Origin: an uncultured Rhodobacter sp.
GTDB lineage: Bacteria > Pseudomonadota > Alphaproteobacteria > Rhodobacterales > Rhodobacteraceae
Assembly (NCBI GenBank): GCA_945952585.1
Contig: CAMFII010000005.1
Span: 1-64,000, forward strand
Reading direction: 5' to 3'
DNA length: 64,000 nucleotides
The notes beneath the pieces are model-generated. The model was not told where the DNA came from, made no database searches, and was given only the letters and a program-made list of their open reading frames with translations. Positions 63,632 to 64,000 of the stretch are shown piece after piece (position 1 is the stretch's first letter; every line of letters begins with the position of its first letter). Made by a program: the position numbers and the translations under genes.

Positions 63632-64000
63632 TCAAGACTCCGGCGTATCAGCAAAGAGGTCACCAGTGGAGGTGTCGATCTTGCCCTTACCCTCAGTTCG
63701 AGAGGGCGACACATCGTCATCGCCCTCATCCTCCGACATCATCGGCAGGGCCTCGATCTTCAGCGAGTAGTCGTCTTTGCCCCATTCGCAGCTGCTCAGA
63801 ACCGCTTGCGGGATCTTCCGGAGGGTCAGATTTGCGAGCTTCTCTGCGCCGGACTCGTAAGCCGTGCAGCAGATGAGCAAGCTCCGGCCGTCACCGACTT
63901 CATCCGAGATGGCGCGAAGCTGGTCGAAAGTCAGGCTGTTCGTGGTGACGAAGATGAACGCACTTTCCGAGGAATGACCCTGCATCCAGTAGTGTTCGGG
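63632..64000 (-). CDS. Type III DNA methyltransferase (Mod), C-terminal part, runs off the window
   Basis: Open frame without a start to the window edge. The visible end has SLTFDQLRAISDEVGDGRSLL, LANLTLRKIPQAVLSSCEWG and KDDYSLKIEALP, typical of the C-terminal part of type III-like adenine methyltransferases next to their Res gene. Catalytic motifs would be further upstream, outside the window. The acidic tail precedes the stop two bases before res. Confidence 0.75.
   Translation of the reverse strand, partial: PEHYWMQGHSSESAFIFVTTNSLTFDQLRAISDEVGDGRSLLICCTAYESGAEKLANLTLRKIPQAVLSSCEWGKDDYSLKIEALPMMSEDEGDDDVSPSRTEGKGKIDTSTGDLFADTPES

Overview
The window reads as one end of a contig from an alphaproteobacterium of the Rhodobacteraceae type. 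The evidence is high-GC coding DNA, a taurine regulator and sulfoacetaldehyde acetyltransferase pair, a VPLPA-CTERM sorting signal, an Mrp antiporter operon, an LdtR-like MarR protein and ThyX-type thymidylate synthesis. Bases 1-48 are not genomic: they match an Illumina Nextera i5 adapter with its index, so the natural sequence starts near base 49.

Positions 49 to about 38.5 kb are mostly ordinary chromosome. First come sulfonate metabolism (tauR, xsc, a TauE-type exporter), a membrane protein with a degenerate GDPD domain, a DUF4239 protein and a CDF metal exporter. A membrane protein/HlyD/SulP/PPK2 operon follows, then a seven-gene Mrp antiporter operon (E-F-G-B-C-D-D) at 12.6-18.0 kb. Next are small membrane and exported proteins, parE, a VPLPA-CTERM protein, a GST, a second PPK2, a DUF1007/nickel-cobalt exporter pair, a MATE pump, aatA, sdhE, an LdtR-like regulator, glsB, gloA and thyX. 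The stretch ends with a MarR-EmrA-EmrB efflux operon that has a clear palindromic operator. Two AT-richer cassettes interrupt it, each placed directly behind a conserved gene. One is a RusA-like resolvase plus a PD-(D/E)XK-HEPN protein fused to the 3' end of parE (20.3-21.4 kb). The other is a trypsin-like protease behind thyX (33.8-34.6 kb).

From about 38.5 kb to the end the window is an accessory island rich in conflict-system genes and decayed DNA. It holds HipBA between two copies of a duplicated block, a zeta-type toxin with a ParD-like antitoxin, and a truncated zeta pseudogene in the other copy. It also holds two IS3-family relics, a NucS-like nuclease, and a giant DEDD exonuclease-RecQ-UvrD fusion of about 1,713 residues divergent from a HEPN plus OST-HTH/LOTUS protein. 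A nitroreductase, a PhcB-like SAM methyltransferase and a LuxR-type regulator follow on one strand. At the right end are a PD-(D/E)XK protein and a type III restriction-modification system whose Mod gene runs off the edge.

The best candidates for undescribed biology are the exonuclease-RecQ-UvrD helicase with its nuclease and HEPN-LOTUS neighbours, the parE-coupled RusA/HEPN pair, and the methyltransferase/LuxR/nitroreductase cluster as a possible fatty-acid methyl ester signalling locus. All of these calls rest on motifs read by eye; no database search was run.
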